Notes under the pieces: generated by a model | Told to the model about the DNA's origin: nothing | Database searches by the model: none | What the model saw: only the letters and a program-made list of their open reading frames with translations | Made by a program: the position numbers and the translations under genes | Shown here: positions 29,809 to 39,071 of the stretch, one piece after another | How the letters are laid out: every line of letters begins with the position of its first letter | Numbering within the stretch: the stretch's first letter is position 1 | DNA from: an uncultured Alistipes sp. | GTDB taxonomy: Bacteria; Bacteroidota; Bacteroidia; Bacteroidales; Rikenellaceae | DNA length: 64,000 bases | Direction of reading: 5' to 3' | NCBI RefSeq assembly: GCF_963931675.1 | Contig: NZ_OZ007039.1 | Span: 1,273,657-1,337,656 of the forward strand

Positions 29809-30495
29809 ATGGAAATCAAAAAAAATCCTAAAGCAGACCTTAAGAACAAACGGGGTCTTTTGTTGGAGATCGGCCTTGTGATATCGCTGCTGCTCGTGAT
29901 TGTGGCTTTCGAGTATACGCCGGAAGAGAAGCGCATTGAGAAGGTAGACCTTCAGACGGCTATCGTTGAGGAGCAGATTGTCGAGATTACGCGTCAGGAC
30001 CAGAAGCCGCCCGAGCCCCCCAAGAAGGTGGAGGTGAAAGTGATCGCCGACCTGCTTCAGGTCGTGACCAATGACACGAAGATTACCACGGAGGTCGACT
30101 TTACGGAGTTTGACGAGGATGTGGATGTCGTGCAGACGGTCGGTGTCGTCGAGGAGGAGGTTGTCGAGGAAGACCAGCCGTTCCTGATTGCCGAGACGAT
30201 GCCCTCGTTCCAGGGCGGTGACCTCAATACGTTCCGTGCGTGGGTTCAGCAGAATGTGAAGTTCCCGCAGATTGCCCTGGAGAACGGTATTCAGGGCCGA
30301 GTGGTTCTGTCGTTCGTGATTGAGAAGGACGGCCGTCTGACCAACATCCAGGTGCTGCAGACTCCGGACCGTTCGCTGTCGGAGGAGGCCGTCCGCGTGC
30401 TGAGCAAGTCGCCGAAGTGGACGCCGGGCAAACAGCGTAACCAGGTTGTACGTGTGAAGTATACGTTGCCGGTGGATTTCCGCGTACAGAACTGA
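29809..30495 (+). CDS. TonB-like energy transducer
   Basis: A 228-residue TonB-family protein. It has one N-terminal membrane helix (about 20-43), a periplasmic stretch with 'KPPEPPKKVEVKV', a Glu/Val-rich linker, and a C-terminal TonB domain (about 142-228) with 'MPSFQGGDLNTFRAWVQQNV' and the end 'VRVKYTLPVDFRVQN'. Such proteins pass proton-motive energy to outer-membrane receptors like the SusC protein of this window. TATATTTG at 29657-29664 is a -7 box. An intrinsic terminator follows. Confidence 0.9.
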   Translation: MEIKKNPKADLKNKRGLLLEIGLVISLLLVIVAFEYTPEEKRIEKVDLQTAIVEEQIVEITRQDQKPPEPPKKVEVKVIADLLQVVTNDTKITTEVDFTEFDEDVDVVQTVGVVEEEVVEEDQPFLIAETMPSFQGGDLNTFRAWVQQNVKFPQIALENGIQGRVVLSFVIEKDGRLTNIQVLQTPDRSLSEEAVRVLSKSPKWTPGKQRNQVVRVKYTLPVDFRVQN

Positions 30496-30519
30496 TGCGA
30501 TTTTTCGGATCTTTTATAT

Positions 30520-30552
30520 AGGGTATCCTGCTTCGTGGAGGATACCCTTTTT
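30520..30552 (+). terminator. Intrinsic terminator after the TonB-like gene
   Basis: AGGGTATCCT (30520-30529) pairs perfectly with AGGATACCCT (30539-30548) and a T-run follows. Confidence 0.85.
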
Positions 30553-30627
30553 GTAGCATGAAATTCAGCCGCCGCCGGGATACAGGGCATCTGATCCGGG
30601 ATCGGGGCGGCACAGAACGAACGGATT

Positions 30628-31848
30628 TTGGAAGAAAAGAGACAAACGAATAACCCGACGGAGGCATCGCCTGCGGATTTGCAGGAGCGTGCCGTACTGG
30701 TTGCCGTCGTCCGGGACAACCAGGATGCCCGTCAGGCCGAGGAGTACCTCGACGAACTGGAGTTCCTGGCCGAGACGGCGGACATCCGGGCGGTGAAACG
30801 CTTCACGCAGCGTCTTCCGCAACCGTCGTCGCGCATCTACGTAGGCCCGGGCAAACTGGAGGAGATCGTGACGTACTGCAAGGAGGAGGAGATCGACGTG
30901 GTGATCTTCGACGACGAACTCTCTCCGTCTCAGACGCGCAATATCGAGAAGGAGCTTCCGTGCCGGTTGCTGGACCGCACGCGGCTGATCCTGGACATCT
31001 TCCTCTCGCGGGCCCAGACGGCCTATGCGAAGACGCAGGTGCAACTGGCCAACTACGAATACATGCTTCCGCGCCTGTCGGGGCTGTGGACGCACCTCGA
31101 ACGGCAGCGCGGCGGTACGGGAACGCGTGGCGGTGCGGGAGAACGGGAGATCGAGACCGACCGCCGTATCATCCGCAACCGCATCGCCAAACTGAAGGAG
31201 GACCTGAAGAAGATCGACCGTCAGATGGCCGTACAGCGTTCGAACCGCGGGTCGCTGGTGCGTGTGGCGCTGGTGGGCTATACGAACGTGGGGAAATCGA
31301 CGCTGATGAACCTGATTTCGAAGAGCGACGTCTTTGCGGAGAACAAGCTATTCGCGACGCTGGACACGACGGTTCGGAAGGTTGTTTTCGACAATCTGCC
31401 GTTCCTGCTTTCGGATACGGTAGGTTTCATCCGCAAGCTGCCGACGGAGTTGATCGAGTCGTTCAAGTCGACGCTCGACGAGGTCCGGGAGGCCGATCTG
31501 CTGGTGCATGTGGTGGACATTTCGCATCCTCAGTTCGAGGATCAGATTGCAGTGGTCAAGCAGACGCTGCAGGAGATCGGGGCCGGGGACAAGCCGGTTT
31601 ATCTGGTTTTCAACAAGGTGGATGCCTACACGTGGGTCGAGAAGTCCGAAGACGACCTGACGCCTGCGACGCGGGAGAACCGCTCTCTGGACGATCTGAA
31701 GCAGAGTTGGATTGCGCGGGCCAATACGCCGTGCATTTTCCTTTCGGCGCTGCAGAAGATCAACCTGGAAAAATTCCGCTCGGATTTGTATGGAATGGTG
31801 CGAGAGATTCATGCCGGGCGTTATCCGTTCAACAATTTTCTCTATTGA
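30628..31848 (+). CDS. hflX: Ribosome-associated GTPase HflX
   Basis: HflX binds the 50S subunit and splits stalled ribosomes under stress. The 406-residue protein has the HflX N-terminal domain ('RIYVGPGKLEEI', 'LDRTRLILDIFLSRA'), the Gly-rich 'GGTGTRGGAGE' linker and a G domain with G1 'GYTNVGKST', G3 'DTVGF' and G4 'NKVD'. It starts with TTG at 30628: no ATG or GTG lies nearby in frame. The start is thus the least certain part. Confidence 0.92.
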   Translation: MEEKRQTNNPTEASPADLQERAVLVAVVRDNQDARQAEEYLDELEFLAETADIRAVKRFTQRLPQPSSRIYVGPGKLEEIVTYCKEEEIDVVIFDDELSPSQTRNIEKELPCRLLDRTRLILDIFLSRAQTAYAKTQVQLANYEYMLPRLSGLWTHLERQRGGTGTRGGAGEREIETDRRIIRNRIAKLKEDLKKIDRQMAVQRSNRGSLVRVALVGYTNVGKSTLMNLISKSDVFAENKLFATLDTTVRKVVFDNLPFLLSDTVGFIRKLPTELIESFKSTLDEVREADLLVHVVDISHPQFEDQIAVVKQTLQEIGAGDKPVYLVFNKVDAYTWVEKSEDDLTPATRENRSLDDLKQSWIARANTPCIFLSALQKINLEKFRSDLYGMVREIHAGRYPFNNFLY

Positions 31849-31868
31849 CCAACCAACAAACCGAAAAT

Positions 31869-32525
31869 ATGACACTTCACGTCCTTTCCCAACAGAACAC
31901 CGTACTGAACAAGTTCATTGCGGAGATCCGCGACCGTGAGATCCAGAAGGATTCGATGCGTTTCCGACGGAATATGGAGCGGATCGGCGAGATCACGGCC
32001 TACGAGATTTCGAAGGCGTTGCACTACCGTCCGCAGGTTGTCGAGACTCCGTTAGGCGAGGCGACGGTCCAGGCGATCGACGACCAGTTGGTGATTGCCA
32101 CGATTCTTCGTGCGGGGCTTCCCTACCACCAGGGTTTTCTGAACTATTTCGACGATGCGCAGAATGCCTTCGTGTCGGCCTACCGCAAGAGCACGAAGGA
32201 CGGGAAATTCAAGGTGAAGGTGGAGTATATCTCGTGCGGGAGTCTGGAGGGCAAGACGCTGCTGCTGGTGGACCCGATGCTGGCGACGGGTTCGTCGCTG
32301 GTTCTGACCTACAATGCGTTGTGCGAGAAGGGCGGGACTCCGGCGCACACGCATGTGGCGGCTGTGATTGCCAGTGAGCAGGGCGTTGACTATGCGATGA
32401 AACACATGCCGTATCAGACGACTACGATCTGGACGGCGGTTGTCGACGAGGAGTTGACCTCGCGGTCGTATATCGTTCCGGGTATCGGTGATGCGGGCGA
32501 TCTGGCCTACGGTGAAAAGATCTGA
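31869..32525 (+). CDS. upp: Uracil phosphoribosyltransferase-like protein
   Basis: A 218-residue type I phosphoribosyltransferase that should turn uracil and PRPP into UMP. The PRPP-binding loop is 'LLLVDPMLATGSSLV' (about 134-148), and 'IATILRAGLPYHQGFL' and the C-terminal 'YIVPGIGDAGDLAYG' (uracil-binding) are both present. ATG 31869 lies 20 bases after hflX; the frame is open far upstream, but that part is a shadow of hflX. An LTA-synthase-like gene follows after six bases. Confidence 0.9.
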   Translation: MTLHVLSQQNTVLNKFIAEIRDREIQKDSMRFRRNMERIGEITAYEISKALHYRPQVVETPLGEATVQAIDDQLVIATILRAGLPYHQGFLNYFDDAQNAFVSAYRKSTKDGKFKVKVEYISCGSLEGKTLLLVDPMLATGSSLVLTYNALCEKGGTPAHTHVAAVIASEQGVDYAMKHMPYQTTTIWTAVVDEELTSRSYIVPGIGDAGDLAYGEKI

Positions 32526-32531
32526 CGGGCG

Positions 32532-34373
32532 ATGAAACGGAAGATCGGGTTCGTTTTGGCGACGTTTGCCGCCACGGTGGCGGTGATGGCGGTCCAGAAG
32601 CCGGTTTTCATGGCGTGGTACGCTTTGGAGGCTTCGGGTGCGGGATTCGGGGGCTGGCTGGCGGTGTTGTGGCACGGGCTGTCGCTGGACCTGACCGTAG
32701 CGGGCTATGTGACGGCCCTGCCGCTGCTCATAACGCTTGCCACGCTGTGGGTGCGTCTTCCGGAGCGGCTCTGGCGGGGTATCCTGACGGGTTATTTCGT
32801 GCTGGTAGCCATTTTCACGGCGGTGATCTTCTCCGTGGACGTGGCGCTCTACGAACATTGGGGCTTCCGCCTGGATTCCACGATCCTGATCTATCTGGCC
32901 GATCCGAAGGAGGCGATGGCGAGTGTGGATTTCTGGCTCGGGGTGCGTCAGACGCTGTTGGCGGCAGTCTATGCGGGTCTGATGATCGTGCTCTACCGCC
33001 GGGTGCTGCGGCTTTTCGACGGCGAACCGACGGGCTGGCGCGCGGCAATCCCCGGAAGCCTGGCATTGCTCTTGCTGGCGGGTTTCGACTTTCTGGCCAT
33101 CCGCGGCGGCACGGGAGCCTCGACGGCCAATGTCTCGAAGGTTTACTTCAGCTCCACGATGTTCCTGAACCATGCGGCGACGAACCCCGTTTTTTCGTTT
33201 CTTTCGAGCCTGGGCGACCAGAATACGGACTACGCTTCGGAATATCCCTTCTACGGGGAGGCGGAGCGTGCGGCGCGCTTCGAGGCGCTGCGGGGCAATG
33301 CCCCGGGAGCTGCCGGCCCGACGGAACGGCTTCTGAAGAGCGATCGTCCGAACGTGGTGCTGGTGATCCTGGAGAGCTTCGCCCGCACGGTGATGGACGA
33401 GACGGTGGAGGGTGAGGCGGTGATGCCGAACATGCAGCGTTGGAAGGAGAAGGGCGTCTGGTTCGAGAACTTCTTTGCCAATTCGTACCGCACGGACCGC
33501 GGGGAGGTTGCGATTCTGAGCGGCTTTCCGGCCCAGACGCACCTGTCGATCATGAAGCTCCCGGCGAAGAGCCACAATCTGCCGTCGGTGGCGCGCACGC
33601 TGGGTGCGGCGGGTTACGCGACGAGTTTTTCGTACGGCGGGGACCTGAACTTCACGAATCAGGCCTCGTACATGTACGCGACGGGCTGGCAGGAGCTGAT
33701 CTGGCAAAAGGACCTCCGGTTCGACGCGCGGCCCTCGGACTGGGGCTATGACGACGCGCTGATGTGCGATTGGTTTGCCGATCGGGTGATCTCGCTGGAT
33801 GCGGCGGGCAAACCCTTCCTGGCGGGTCTGCTGACGCTGAGCAGCCATAAGCCCTTCGACGTTCCCTACTCGAAGTTCGAGGATCCGGTGCTGAACGCCA
33901 TGGCCTTTTCGGATGACTGCGTGGGGCGGATGCTCGACCGGCTGCAGGCTTCTCCGGCATGGGAGAACCTGCTGGTGGTGCTGGTTGCCGACCACGGCTA
34001 TCCCTACCCGCGGACGCTGACCTACAACGAGCCGCTGCGGCATCGGATCCCGATGATCTGGACGGGCGGTGCGGTGTCGGAACCCCGGGTGGTGGAGACC
34101 TACGCTTCGCAGATCGACCTGGCAGCGACGCTGCTGGGTCAGATGGAGCTTTCGCACGCCGATTTCGATTACAGCAAGGATATTTTTGCCCCGGCGCCAC
34201 CCCGGAAATTCGCCTACTATACGTTCAACGAGGGTTTTGGCGTGGTCGATTCGCTGGGTGCCGCGGTTTGGGACGCCACGGGCGACCGGGTGGTGACGGC
34301 AACGAATCCCGAGCTGCTGGACGTGGGCCGGGCGATGCTGCAGACGACCTATACGGACATCGGGCGGCGTTGA
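32532..34373 (+). CDS. LTA synthase-like membrane sulfatase/phosphotransferase
   Basis: A 613-residue protein with about five N-terminal helices and a large periplasmic alkaline-phosphatase-superfamily domain (about residues 275-590). Metal and nucleophile motifs are seen: 'VLVILESFAR' (first metal site), 'NSYRTDRGEVAILSGFP' with the Thr nucleophile, and 'LVADHGYPYP' (second metal site). In Gram-positives such enzymes polymerise lipoteichoic acid; in Bacteroidetes, which lack it, they more likely transfer phosphoethanolamine- or phosphoglycerol-type groups to envelope glycans. The acceptor is unknown. Confidence 0.87.
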   Translation: MKRKIGFVLATFAATVAVMAVQKPVFMAWYALEASGAGFGGWLAVLWHGLSLDLTVAGYVTALPLLITLATLWVRLPERLWRGILTGYFVLVAIFTAVIFSVDVALYEHWGFRLDSTILIYLADPKEAMASVDFWLGVRQTLLAAVYAGLMIVLYRRVLRLFDGEPTGWRAAIPGSLALLLLAGFDFLAIRGGTGASTANVSKVYFSSTMFLNHAATNPVFSFLSSLGDQNTDYASEYPFYGEAERAARFEALRGNAPGAAGPTERLLKSDRPNVVLVILESFARTVMDETVEGEAVMPNMQRWKEKGVWFENFFANSYRTDRGEVAILSGFPAQTHLSIMKLPAKSHNLPSVARTLGAAGYATSFSYGGDLNFTNQASYMYATGWQELIWQKDLRFDARPSDWGYDDALMCDWFADRVISLDAAGKPFLAGLLTLSSHKPFDVPYSKFEDPVLNAMAFSDDCVGRMLDRLQASPAWENLLVVLVADHGYPYPRTLTYNEPLRHRIPMIWTGGAVSEPRVVETYASQIDLAATLLGQMELSHADFDYSKDIFAPAPPRKFAYYTFNEGFGVVDSLGAAVWDATGDRVVTATNPELLDVGRAMLQTTYTDIGRR

Positions 34374-34449
34374 AAATACCGTATTTTAGGTATTGCCGCA
34401 CAGGGATTGCGGCGTTATATTTACGGTGGACGAAAAAATACCTGTTTTT

Positions 34450-35376
34450 ATGTATAAATCCGGAGGATATGGCGGCGATGACCGCATGTGTGACCTGGTC
34501 TGCGACCGCTATGCGGTGCTGCAGGTGATGAGCCGTTTCGGCATTGCGCTGGGCTTCGGGGACAAGACGATCGCGGAGGTCTGTGCGGATAACCAGGTCG
34601 ATACGGCGACGTTCCTGGCGGTTGTGAATCTGCTGATGAACTTCGGCAACGGCGAGGAGCTGGCCGGCGAGGTCTCGGTGCGTGCGCTGACCGACTACCT
34701 GCACAATTCGCACGGCTATTTTCTGGACTTCCGGCTTCCGACGATCCGCCGCAAACTGATCGAGGCGGTGGATTGCTCGCAGAGCGACGTGTCGTTTGCC
34801 ATCATGCGCTTTTTCGACGAATATGTGGCCGAGGTCCAGCGTCACATGGCCTACGAGGAGCAAACGGTCTTTCCGTATGTGGAGTCGCTGCTTGCGGGGG
34901 AGAAGAATACGACCTATTCGATGGATATCTTCCGACGGCAGCACGACCAGGTGGATGCGAAGTTGCGCGAGTTGAAGAACATCATCATCAAATACTACCC
35001 TTCGGGGAGCACGAACCAGCTGAACGGCGTGCTGTTCGACATTTTCACGTGCGAACAGGAGCTGGCGTCGCACAACGCCGTGGAGGATGAGATTTTCATT
35101 CCTGCGGTGGAGCGGTTGGCGGCAACGGGCCCGCGTCTGGCGAAACCCGAACCGCTGAGCACGCGGGAGAAGGAGATCATCGTCTGCGTGGTGAAGGGGA
35201 TGACGAACAAGCAGATTGCCGATACGCTGTGCATTTCGGCGCATACGGTCATCACGCACCGGCGGAACATTGCCGCGAAACTGCAGATCCACTCGGCGGC
35301 GGGTCTGACGATCTACGCCATTGTGAACAAACTGGTCGAGCTCTCCGAAATCAAGGAGACGTTGCCTGAATCATAA
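34450..35376 (+). CDS. Hemerythrin-like/LuxR-type DNA-binding fusion regulator
   Basis: A 308-residue protein joining two parts. The first about 225 residues form a helical bundle with the His/Glu pattern of hemerythrin/RIC (YtfE-like) domains: 'YLHNSHGYFLDFRLP', 'QRHMAYEEQTVFPYVE', 'FRRQHDQVDAK' and 'ASHNAVEDEIFIPAVE', which would ligate a di-iron centre. The last about 65 residues are a LuxR/GerE helix-turn-helix ('LSTREKEIIVCVVKGMTNKQI', cut here to its key part, then 'TVITHRRNIAAKL'). It probably senses iron, oxygen or nitric oxide and acts in the cytoplasm. The CDF exporter gene follows after seven bases, so it may control or be expressed with it. ATG 34450 is preferred. Confidence 0.82.
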   Translation: MYKSGGYGGDDRMCDLVCDRYAVLQVMSRFGIALGFGDKTIAEVCADNQVDTATFLAVVNLLMNFGNGEELAGEVSVRALTDYLHNSHGYFLDFRLPTIRRKLIEAVDCSQSDVSFAIMRFFDEYVAEVQRHMAYEEQTVFPYVESLLAGEKNTTYSMDIFRRQHDQVDAKLRELKNIIIKYYPSGSTNQLNGVLFDIFTCEQELASHNAVEDEIFIPAVERLAATGPRLAKPEPLSTREKEIIVCVVKGMTNKQIADTLCISAHTVITHRRNIAAKLQIHSAAGLTIYAIVNKLVELSEIKETLPES

Positions 35377-35383
35377 ACAAGCC

Positions 35384-36295
35384 ATGACACACGAATCGGA
35401 ACTTCATTCCCATCACCACCACCATCACCCGGCGGTGTCGTCACTGAACAAGGCCTTTCTGTGGGGGATTGCCCTGAATGCGGGCTTTGTCGTCGTGGAG
35501 TTCGCCGTGGGGCTCTGGTACGGTTCGATGGGGCTGCTCTCCGATGCGGGGCACAACCTCTCGGACGTGGCGAGCCTGCTGATGGCGATGCTGGCCTTCC
35601 GGCTGGCGCAGGCGCACGCCACCCCGAAATATACCTATGGCTATAAAAAGAGCACGGTGCTGATTTCGCTGCTCAACTCGGTGATCCTGCTGATTGCCGT
35701 GGGGGTAATTATCGCCGAGAGTATCGGCCGGATGCTGCACCCCGAGCCGGTCGTCGGCGGGGCGATTGCCTGGACGGCCGGCATCGGCGTTGTGGTCAAC
35801 GGCTTTACGGCGTGGCTCTTCCTGAAGGACAAGGAGCGGGATCTGAATGTCAAGGGCGCCTACCTGCACATGGCTGCCGATGCCCTGGTATCGATTGGGG
35901 TGCTGGTTTCGGGCGTCGTGATTTCCTGGACGGGCTGGACGCTGATCGACCCGATCGTGGGCCTGGCGGTTGCGGGGGTAATCGTGGCTTCAGTGTGGTC
36001 GCTGACGCGCGACAGCCTGCGTTTGTCGCTCGACGGGGTCCCTGCGGGGATCGACGTCGCGGAGCTGGAACGGCGGATGCGAGCCGTCCCGGGCGTGCAG
36101 GCGGTCCACCATATCCATGTCTGGGCGCTCAGCACGACCGAAAATGCCTTGACGGCTCATGTTGTTCTGTCGGACTTCTCGGAACTGGAACGGATCAAGC
36201 GGGATCTGAAGGCGCTGGCTGCCCATTCCGGCATCTCCCACGCTACGCTGGAGTTCGAGACCGCATCGGAACGCTGTGCCGATCTTTGCGACTGA
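35384..36295 (+). CDS. Cation diffusion facilitator (CzcD/ZnT-like)
   Basis: A 303-residue cation/proton antiporter of the CDF family. The N-terminus carries a His tract ('HSHHHHHHP', residues about 7-14). Six helices hold the metal-site motifs 'LLSDAGHNLSD' (helix 2) and 'HMAADALVSIGV' (helix 5). The cytoplasmic C-terminal domain ends with 'HHIHVWALS'. These favour zinc, perhaps also cobalt or iron. It lies seven bases after the hemerythrin-LuxR gene. Confidence 0.9.
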   Translation: MTHESELHSHHHHHHPAVSSLNKAFLWGIALNAGFVVVEFAVGLWYGSMGLLSDAGHNLSDVASLLMAMLAFRLAQAHATPKYTYGYKKSTVLISLLNSVILLIAVGVIIAESIGRMLHPEPVVGGAIAWTAGIGVVVNGFTAWLFLKDKERDLNVKGAYLHMAADALVSIGVLVSGVVISWTGWTLIDPIVGLAVAGVIVASVWSLTRDSLRLSLDGVPAGIDVAELERRMRAVPGVQAVHHIHVWALSTTENALTAHVVLSDFSELERIKRDLKALAAHSGISHATLEFETASERCADLCD

Positions 36296-36443
36296 AATCC
36301 TGTCAGAGGATTGCCATCCGCCGGGGCGCGGAGCGATTCCGATCCGAACAGTTGGGGTTGGATTTGTTTTTCTCGGGGGAGGCACCGATCTTTGCACTCA
36401 TCAGGTGATGAATTCGAATTTGTGGGTGTGACGCAACTTTTCA

Positions 36444-36472
36444 GGCCGGTCTGTCTTCAGGTCGGCCGTTTT
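36444..36472 (+). terminator. Possible intrinsic terminator
   Basis: GGCCG (36444-36448) pairs with CGGCC (36463-36467), followed by a G and five T. The stem is short, so support is moderate. The rest of the 36296-36524 gap shows no gene. Confidence 0.4.
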
Positions 36473-36524
36473 TGTGTCTCTTTTGGCATCATTACCTCTC
36501 TTTTCGGACCGGGTTTCTCGGGGA

Positions 36525-36785
36525 TTACGGAACGGGATCGTACCCGCTTCCGCCCCAGGGGTGACACTTTGCCAGTCGGCGCAGGGTGAGCCAGAGACCC
36601 TTGAGGGGTCCGTATTTGCGCAGGGCTTCGAGTGCATATTGCGAGCAGGTGGGGGTAAAGCGGCAAGAAGGCGGCGTGAGGGGCGATATGCAGAGCTGAT
36701 AGAAGCGCACGAGCAGAATCAGCGGCCAGGCACAGATCCGTTTACAGACTCCCGGCAATCGATTCCAGAATCCGGTGGACGGCAT
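36525..36785 (-). CDS. yidD: Membrane protein insertion efficiency factor YidD
   Basis: An 86-residue YidD (Haemolytic/UPF0161) protein: a hydrophobic patch, then '[23 protein letters not shown]' in short pieces, with three conserved Cys, and '[24 protein letters not shown]' at the end, also canonical. It assists YidC-mediated membrane insertion. The start overlaps the rnpA stop by 44 bases, an arrangement often seen. Confidence 0.93.
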   Translation of the reverse strand: MPSTGFWNRLPGVCKRICAWPLILLVRFYQLCISPLTPPSCRFTPTCSQYALEALRKYGPLKGLWLTLRRLAKCHPWGGSGYDPVP

Positions 36786-37110
36786 GAGCGATACTTTTTG
36801 CGGAGAGGGGTTCCTTGGAAGCGTAGATGAGAGCGAGATCGAGATTCAGGGGACGACCTTCTGTGAGGATCTGCTTTTGCAGACGGTAGGCCTCCTTGGT
36901 TCTGCGGCGGAGGAGGTTCCGTTTGTTGGCTCGTTTGTGGAACTTTTTGGGGACCGAGAAGAGCACCTCGACGCTTCGTTCCGTATCGGGTTCTGCGAAC
37001 CAGACGTATCGGAACGGGAAGATGAAGCCGCTCTCTCCGGCCTCGAAAAGTCTGCGCACTGCACCCAGCGAGCGCAGTCTTTCATTGCGGGGGAGCGAGT
37101 GCGTAGCCAT
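36742..37110 (-). CDS. rnpA: Ribonuclease P protein component
   Basis: RnpA is the protein subunit of RNase P, which trims the 5' leader of tRNAs. The 122-residue protein has '[19 protein letters not shown]' and the RNA-binding '[19 protein letters not shown]', both typical. ATG 37110 is used; the frame continues to a TTG at 37134 through a run of ten C (in sense), giving a proline stretch not found in the family. That C10 lies only seven bases before the ATG, where a ribosome-binding site would be. Confidence 0.93.
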   Translation of the reverse strand: MATHSLPRNERLRSLGAVRRLFEAGESGFIFPFRYVWFAEPDTERSVEVLFSVPKKFHKRANKRNLLRRRTKEAYRLQKQILTEGRPLNLDLALIYASKEPLSAKSIAHAVHRILESIAGSL

Positions 37111-37168
37111 TTTCGTGGGGGGGGGGTGCGTCAAGGGCCGGCTCTTCGGGGTTGGGTTTCCGGGTCTT

Positions 37169-38035
37169 TTACTTTTTGGTTTCCGGGGCCGGGGCGCGGC
37201 GAGCCCGGTTTTTTTTGGCGAGTTTATGCTGCTGGGTGCGGATAAACTCCTCTTTGCGGGCGTCGGTCACCAGCTCCACGGGGGCGATCTCCTCTCCATT
37301 GCGAACCTTCTGGAGGAAGAGGTCGATGGCCTTCACCATCGAGGGCGCCTCGGGCGTGGGTGCATTGGCCAGGACGGTTATTCCGGCTTCGAGCGCAGCC
37401 TTCAGGGTCCCCTCGCCGAAAACGGCGACGGGGGGCAGACCCTCTGTCCCGAACTTTTCGACGAGTGCCTTCACATCCGACGGGGAGTAGAGGGCCAACA
37501 GGTCGTACTCCTCCATTTTGAGGGCTTCGAGGTCGCTGGCGACGGTCCGTGCGAGGATGACGGGATCGACGGCGAGTTTGAGTTTTGCGAGCGTTTCGGG
37601 GAGTTCGGGTTTGTGGGGTTCGCTCAGGGCGAGGAGGAATTTCTCCTCCTTGTGTTTGATGATGAGTTCGACGAGGGAGGTAAATGATCCGTCGGCGAAT
37701 GATATTTTACGTTTCCGGTAAACGATGTACTTCTGGAGATAGAGCGCCACGGCTTCGGTCTGGCAGATGTACTTCATGGTTTCGGGCACGGATATGCGGG
37801 CCTCTTCGCAGATGTGGAAGAAGCTGTCGACGGTAGTCCGGGATGTGAAGATGACGGCGGAGTGGGACAGGATCTCGACTCTTTGGGCGCGGAATTCCTT
37901 CAAGGATACGCCTTCTACCCGGATAAACGGTTTGTATGCCACCTCGACCTGGTATTTCTGGGCCAGTTCGTGGAACGGGGACTTTTCGATGACAGCGGGC
38001 CTGGGCTGTGAGACCAATACGCTCTTTACTTTCAA
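37169..38035 (-). CDS. hemD: Uroporphyrinogen-III synthase
   Basis: HemD cyclises hydroxymethylbilane to uroporphyrinogen III in haem and corrin synthesis. The 288-residue protein resembles Bacteroidetes HemD: 'VKSVLVSQPRP' at the start, two Rossmann-like domains, 'YSPSDVKALVEKFG' and 'VAVFGEGTLKAALEAGI'. The C-terminal tail is rich in Lys/Arg. It begins with TTG at 38035: a stop codon lies four codons upstream with no ATG between. It lies 58 bases before rnpA. Confidence 0.85.
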   Translation of the reverse strand: MKVKSVLVSQPRPAVIEKSPFHELAQKYQVEVAYKPFIRVEGVSLKEFRAQRVEILSHSAVIFTSRTTVDSFFHICEEARISVPETMKYICQTEAVALYLQKYIVYRKRKISFADGSFTSLVELIIKHKEEKFLLALSEPHKPELPETLAKLKLAVDPVILARTVASDLEALKMEEYDLLALYSPSDVKALVEKFGTEGLPPVAVFGEGTLKAALEAGITVLANAPTPEAPSMVKAIDLFLQKVRNGEEIAPVELVTDARKEEFIRTQQHKLAKKNRARRAPAPETKK

Positions 38036-38069
38036 CGTTACGGATGTTTAGGGTTGTCTTAAGTGGTGT

Positions 38070-39071
38070 TCATCTTGCCGCAAGGAGCCATAAGAGACTG
38101 ATTGGGAAGACTTCCACGGTGCAAAGGTACAAAAACCAATGCAAAATCGAAATTTTTTTAGAAATAAAGAGGTTGAGGGATTCTCTAAGGTATAAAACGG
38201 CCGTAATGATCAATTCCACGGCCCCGACGAAGAACCAGACATCTCCGGTACCGCGAGGGCACAGGGCGAAGAGGAGGAGTGTCGGGGATGTGATGATGAC
38301 GGCCAGGGCGAAGTAGCTCCTGCGGAGGAGGGCGAGATGGGAGGTGAAGGGTTGCGAGAGGGTGATGGCTCCGGAGATCCGGATCAGGGAGGACTGGAAG
38401 AGCACCACGGCGCACCAGGCCGCCGTAGCGAGGAGACTGAGTGCGAGGACGGCGCCGTGGGAGAGAGCCTGGCCGAACCGGGGTGTCATGAGCGTATCTC
38501 CGTACTTGACGGCGATGACCCCCATGAAGAGCATTCCGATTGCCGTTGTGATGTTCAGGAAGCGGGAGAAACTGTTTCCTCCGGGCTCTTCGGAGAGCCG
38601 TTCTCCGGAGGTATTGTCGCGGGAGATCCGTTTCAGGAGAGTTTTTACGTCTCCGAGATTCCGGTACAGGAGTGTGGCGTAGGTTGCGGCGAGCAGGAGC
38701 ACGAAGCCCTGGAATACGGCATTTTCGGTCAGGGACGTCCCGACATGTCGTTCGAAGCGTTTGGGTTGTACGGTATAGGATTCCCGGCCGAAGAGGGCCG
38801 TTTCCGTCGTGTCGCGCCAGGGAGAGGGGATGGGAGCCTCCGCATCGGCAAACGCTCCGCCGTCTGCGCCGCAACGCAGCGAATCAACCGACGCGGGGAG
38901 GATGGAATCCCCTTCGCAACACAGCGAATCCGCCTCCCCGTATCGGATCGAATCCGCGCCGTTCCGCGCCGAATCCGGCTCCGGTATGACATTCGCCGGG
39001 CCGTGTGCCGAATCACCTCCGATCCGGGCGTCCGCAACTTCGGGCCGAATATGTTCCTGAGGTTGGATCAT
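38070..39071 (-). CDS. DUF4271 membrane protein with repetitive N-terminus
   Basis: A 333-residue protein whose last about 200 residues match DUF4271, a Bacteroidetes membrane family with about five to six helices and unknown function. The first about 85 residues are low-complexity, with repeated D-S-x-x-x-G/C-A/E-D units ('ADSIRYG', 'ADSLCCEG', 'VDSLRCG'). The ATG overlaps the TGA of the histidine kinase gene (ATGA), so the two are coupled. The order kinase-DUF4271-hemD-rnpA-yidD is consistent with one long minus-strand transcript. Confidence 0.8.
   Translation of the reverse strand: MIQPQEHIRPEVADARIGGDSAHGPANVIPEPDSARNGADSIRYGEADSLCCEGDSILPASVDSLRCGADGGAFADAEAPIPSPWRDTTETALFGRESYTVQPKRFERHVGTSLTENAVFQGFVLLLAATYATLLYRNLGDVKTLLKRISRDNTSGERLSEEPGGNSFSRFLNITTAIGMLFMGVIAVKYGDTLMTPRFGQALSHGAVLALSLLATAAWCAVVLFQSSLIRISGAITLSQPFTSHLALLRRSYFALAVIITSPTLLLFALCPRGTGDVWFFVGAVELIITAVLYLRESLNLFISKKISILHWFLYLCTVEVFPISLLWLLAAR

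Noticed and set aside
32052..34157. 701-codon minus-strand open frame opposite upp and the LTA-synthase-like gene
   Set aside because: Arg/His/Gln-rich antisense noise; the plus strand encodes clear families.
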